Source: Pseudomonadota bacterium
GTDB taxonomy: Bacteria > Pseudomonadota > Gammaproteobacteria > Xanthomonadales > Xanthomonadaceae
DNA length: 6,915 nt
Assembly (NCBI GenBank): GCA_023423605.1
Contig: JAFAFF010000112.1
Coordinates: 1 to 6,915 of the forward strand
Reading direction: 5' to 3'
Below, piece after piece: positions 6,623 through 6,915 of this stretch. The position numbers and the translations under genes were made by a program. The notes under the pieces were generated by a model, which had not been told where the DNA came from, did no database searches, and saw only the letters and a program-made list of their open reading frames with translations. Numbering within the stretch: the first letter of the stretch is position 1; the number at the start of each line of letters is the position of its first letter.

Positions 6623-6630
6623 CTCCTCCC
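6623..6630 (-). promoter_or_regulatory. Strong Shine-Dalgarno site of the DUF72 gene
   Basis: On the - strand GGGAGGAG is followed by five bases and then ATG 6617. This near-ideal site decides the start in favour of 6617 over the GTG at 6638. It contrasts with the rluF and transporter starts in this window, which have none. Confidence 0.85.
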
Positions 6631-6671
6631 AATGGCACGGGTCAGGTTGGCGCGGGTCCCGTTACCATCAT

Positions 6672-6681
6672 GGGAATTCCC
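6672..6681. repeat. Perfect 10-bp palindrome in the divergent promoter region
   Basis: GGGAATTCCC is fully self-complementary and lies midway between the DUF72 start (6617, - strand) and the serine hydrolase start (6729, + strand). It has no spacer and is too short for a terminator, so a binding site for a dimeric regulator is one reading. Chance remains possible for a 10-bp palindrome. Confidence 0.45.
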
Positions 6682-6682
6682 G

Positions 6683-6703
6683 GTGGCGCCGGCATGGCGC
6701 CAC
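6683..6703. repeat. Perfect 8+8 inverted repeat in the divergent promoter region
   Basis: GTGGCGCC (6683-6690) and GGCGCCAC (6696-6703) are exact reverse complements around the five-base spacer GGCAT. The element begins one base after the GGGAATTCCC palindrome and ends 25 bp before ATG 6729. No T-run follows on either strand, so it is not a simple terminator. It could be an operator, or an RNA hairpin at the start of the hydrolase leader. Confidence 0.6.
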
Positions 6704-6728
6704 TGTATCGGCTGTGGAGATGAGGGTG

Positions 6729-6915
6729 ATGATGAAGACCTGGATAAGCGGTGCGGTGCTGCTGGCCTGCACGACGATGGCCGGCGCAGCGAACCCGCCG
6801 CCGCTGCAGGACCTGGACGCGACGGTGGAACGCGTGCGTGAGCGCTTCGATGTGCCGGGCATCGCCGTGGCCGTGGTCAAGGACGGACAGGTGGTCCTGG
6901 AGCGGGGCTGGGGCG
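6729..6915 (+). CDS. Exported serine hydrolase, beta-lactamase (class C-like) family, N-terminus only
   Basis: The 62 visible codons begin with a Sec-type signal sequence (MMKTWISGAVLLACTTMAGA, likely cleaved at AGA/AN). They continue into LDATVERVRERFDVPGIAVAVVKDG, the typical opening of the beta-lactamase/transpeptidase-like serine hydrolase family, which includes AmpC-like enzymes, EstB-type esterases and D-aminopeptidases. The catalytic SxxK and YxN motifs lie beyond the window, so whether it is a lactamase, esterase or peptidase cannot be told. It is expected in the periplasm. Cys14 after VLLA gives a weak lipobox-like reading as an alternative to signal peptidase I cleavage. ATG 6729 has GGAG nine bases upstream. 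ATG 6732, one codon later, has GAGG six bases upstream and is equally good. ATG 6720 is too close to that GGAG. The gene is divergent from the DUF72 gene, with paired palindromes between them. Confidence 0.82.
   Translation, partial: MMKTWISGAVLLACTTMAGAANPPPLQDLDATVERVRERFDVPGIAVAVVKDGQVVLERGWG

Noticed and set aside
6633..6651. A sigma-54-like TGGCAC on the + strand followed by TTGGC.
   Set aside because: The GG-to-GC spacing is several bases too long for a -24/-12 promoter, and the TGGCAC overlaps the DUF72 ribosome binding region.
6618..6670. A possible TPP riboswitch in front of the DUF72 gene (- strand), because of an AACCTGACCC stretch after GGGACCC.
   Set aside because: The essential CTGAGA element and the other conserved THI-box segments are absent, and DUF72 is not a thiamine gene; the likeness is limited to a few bases.
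6541..6723. A 60-codon + strand open frame whose TGA overlaps ATG 6720, suggesting translational coupling to the serine hydrolase.
   Set aside because: It is mostly antisense to the DUF72 N-terminus, runs through the palindromes and has no recognisable sequence; the hydrolase has its own ribosome binding sites for 6729/6732.

Overview
The window is chromosomal-looking DNA from a GC-rich gammaproteobacterium, most likely a member of the Xanthomonadaceae (Stenotrophomonas or Xanthomonas group). This placement is inferred from strong G/C third-position bias, a mixture of Shine-Dalgarno-led genes and genes with a -10-like box set right in front of the ATG, and the flavour of the proteins. It has not been tested by a search. 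I see no insertion sequences, phage genes, tRNAs, rRNAs, CRISPR arrays or signs of recent transfer. The genes are tightly packed, with no gap above about 175 bp.

Left part, + strand. The window opens inside a DEAD-box RNA helicase of the DeaD/CsdA type (1-1491). Its first ~125 codons are missing. It ends at a textbook rho-independent terminator (1516-1543). A 174-bp gap follows, and then a 791-residue membrane-anchored protein with a periplasmic helical sensor, PAS, GGDEF and EAL domains (1666-4041), predicted to control cyclic-di-GMP. Just downstream on the same strand is a 23S rRNA pseudouridine synthase of the RluF type (4086-4808). It lacks a ribosome binding site but has a GATAAT box six bases before its ATG.

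Right part, - strand. A DUF72/YecE-like protein (6617 down to 5805) is followed 39 bp later by a ten-helix EamA/DMT-family transporter (5765 down to 4842). The two could form an operon, or the transporter may have its own leaderless-type promoter. The transporter converges on rluF with only 33 bp between the stop codons and no clear terminator. At the right edge, diverging from the DUF72 gene, begins an exported beta-lactamase-fold serine hydrolase (6729 onward, cut by the window end). The 111-bp divergent region holds two adjacent perfect palindromes that could be a shared operator.

Functionally, the helicase and RluF both act on RNA and ribosomes (cold-shock or ribosome assembly, and 23S modification), while the GGDEF-EAL protein is an environmental sensor. 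They are neighbours, but nothing in the sequence ties them into one pathway. I do not find a clear undescribed multi-gene system here. The points most worth checking are the altered GGDEF signature (GADEF) beside an intact I-site and an intact EAL catalytic set, the unassigned periplasmic sensor domain, the candidate leaderless promoters, and the tandem palindromes in the divergent promoter region.
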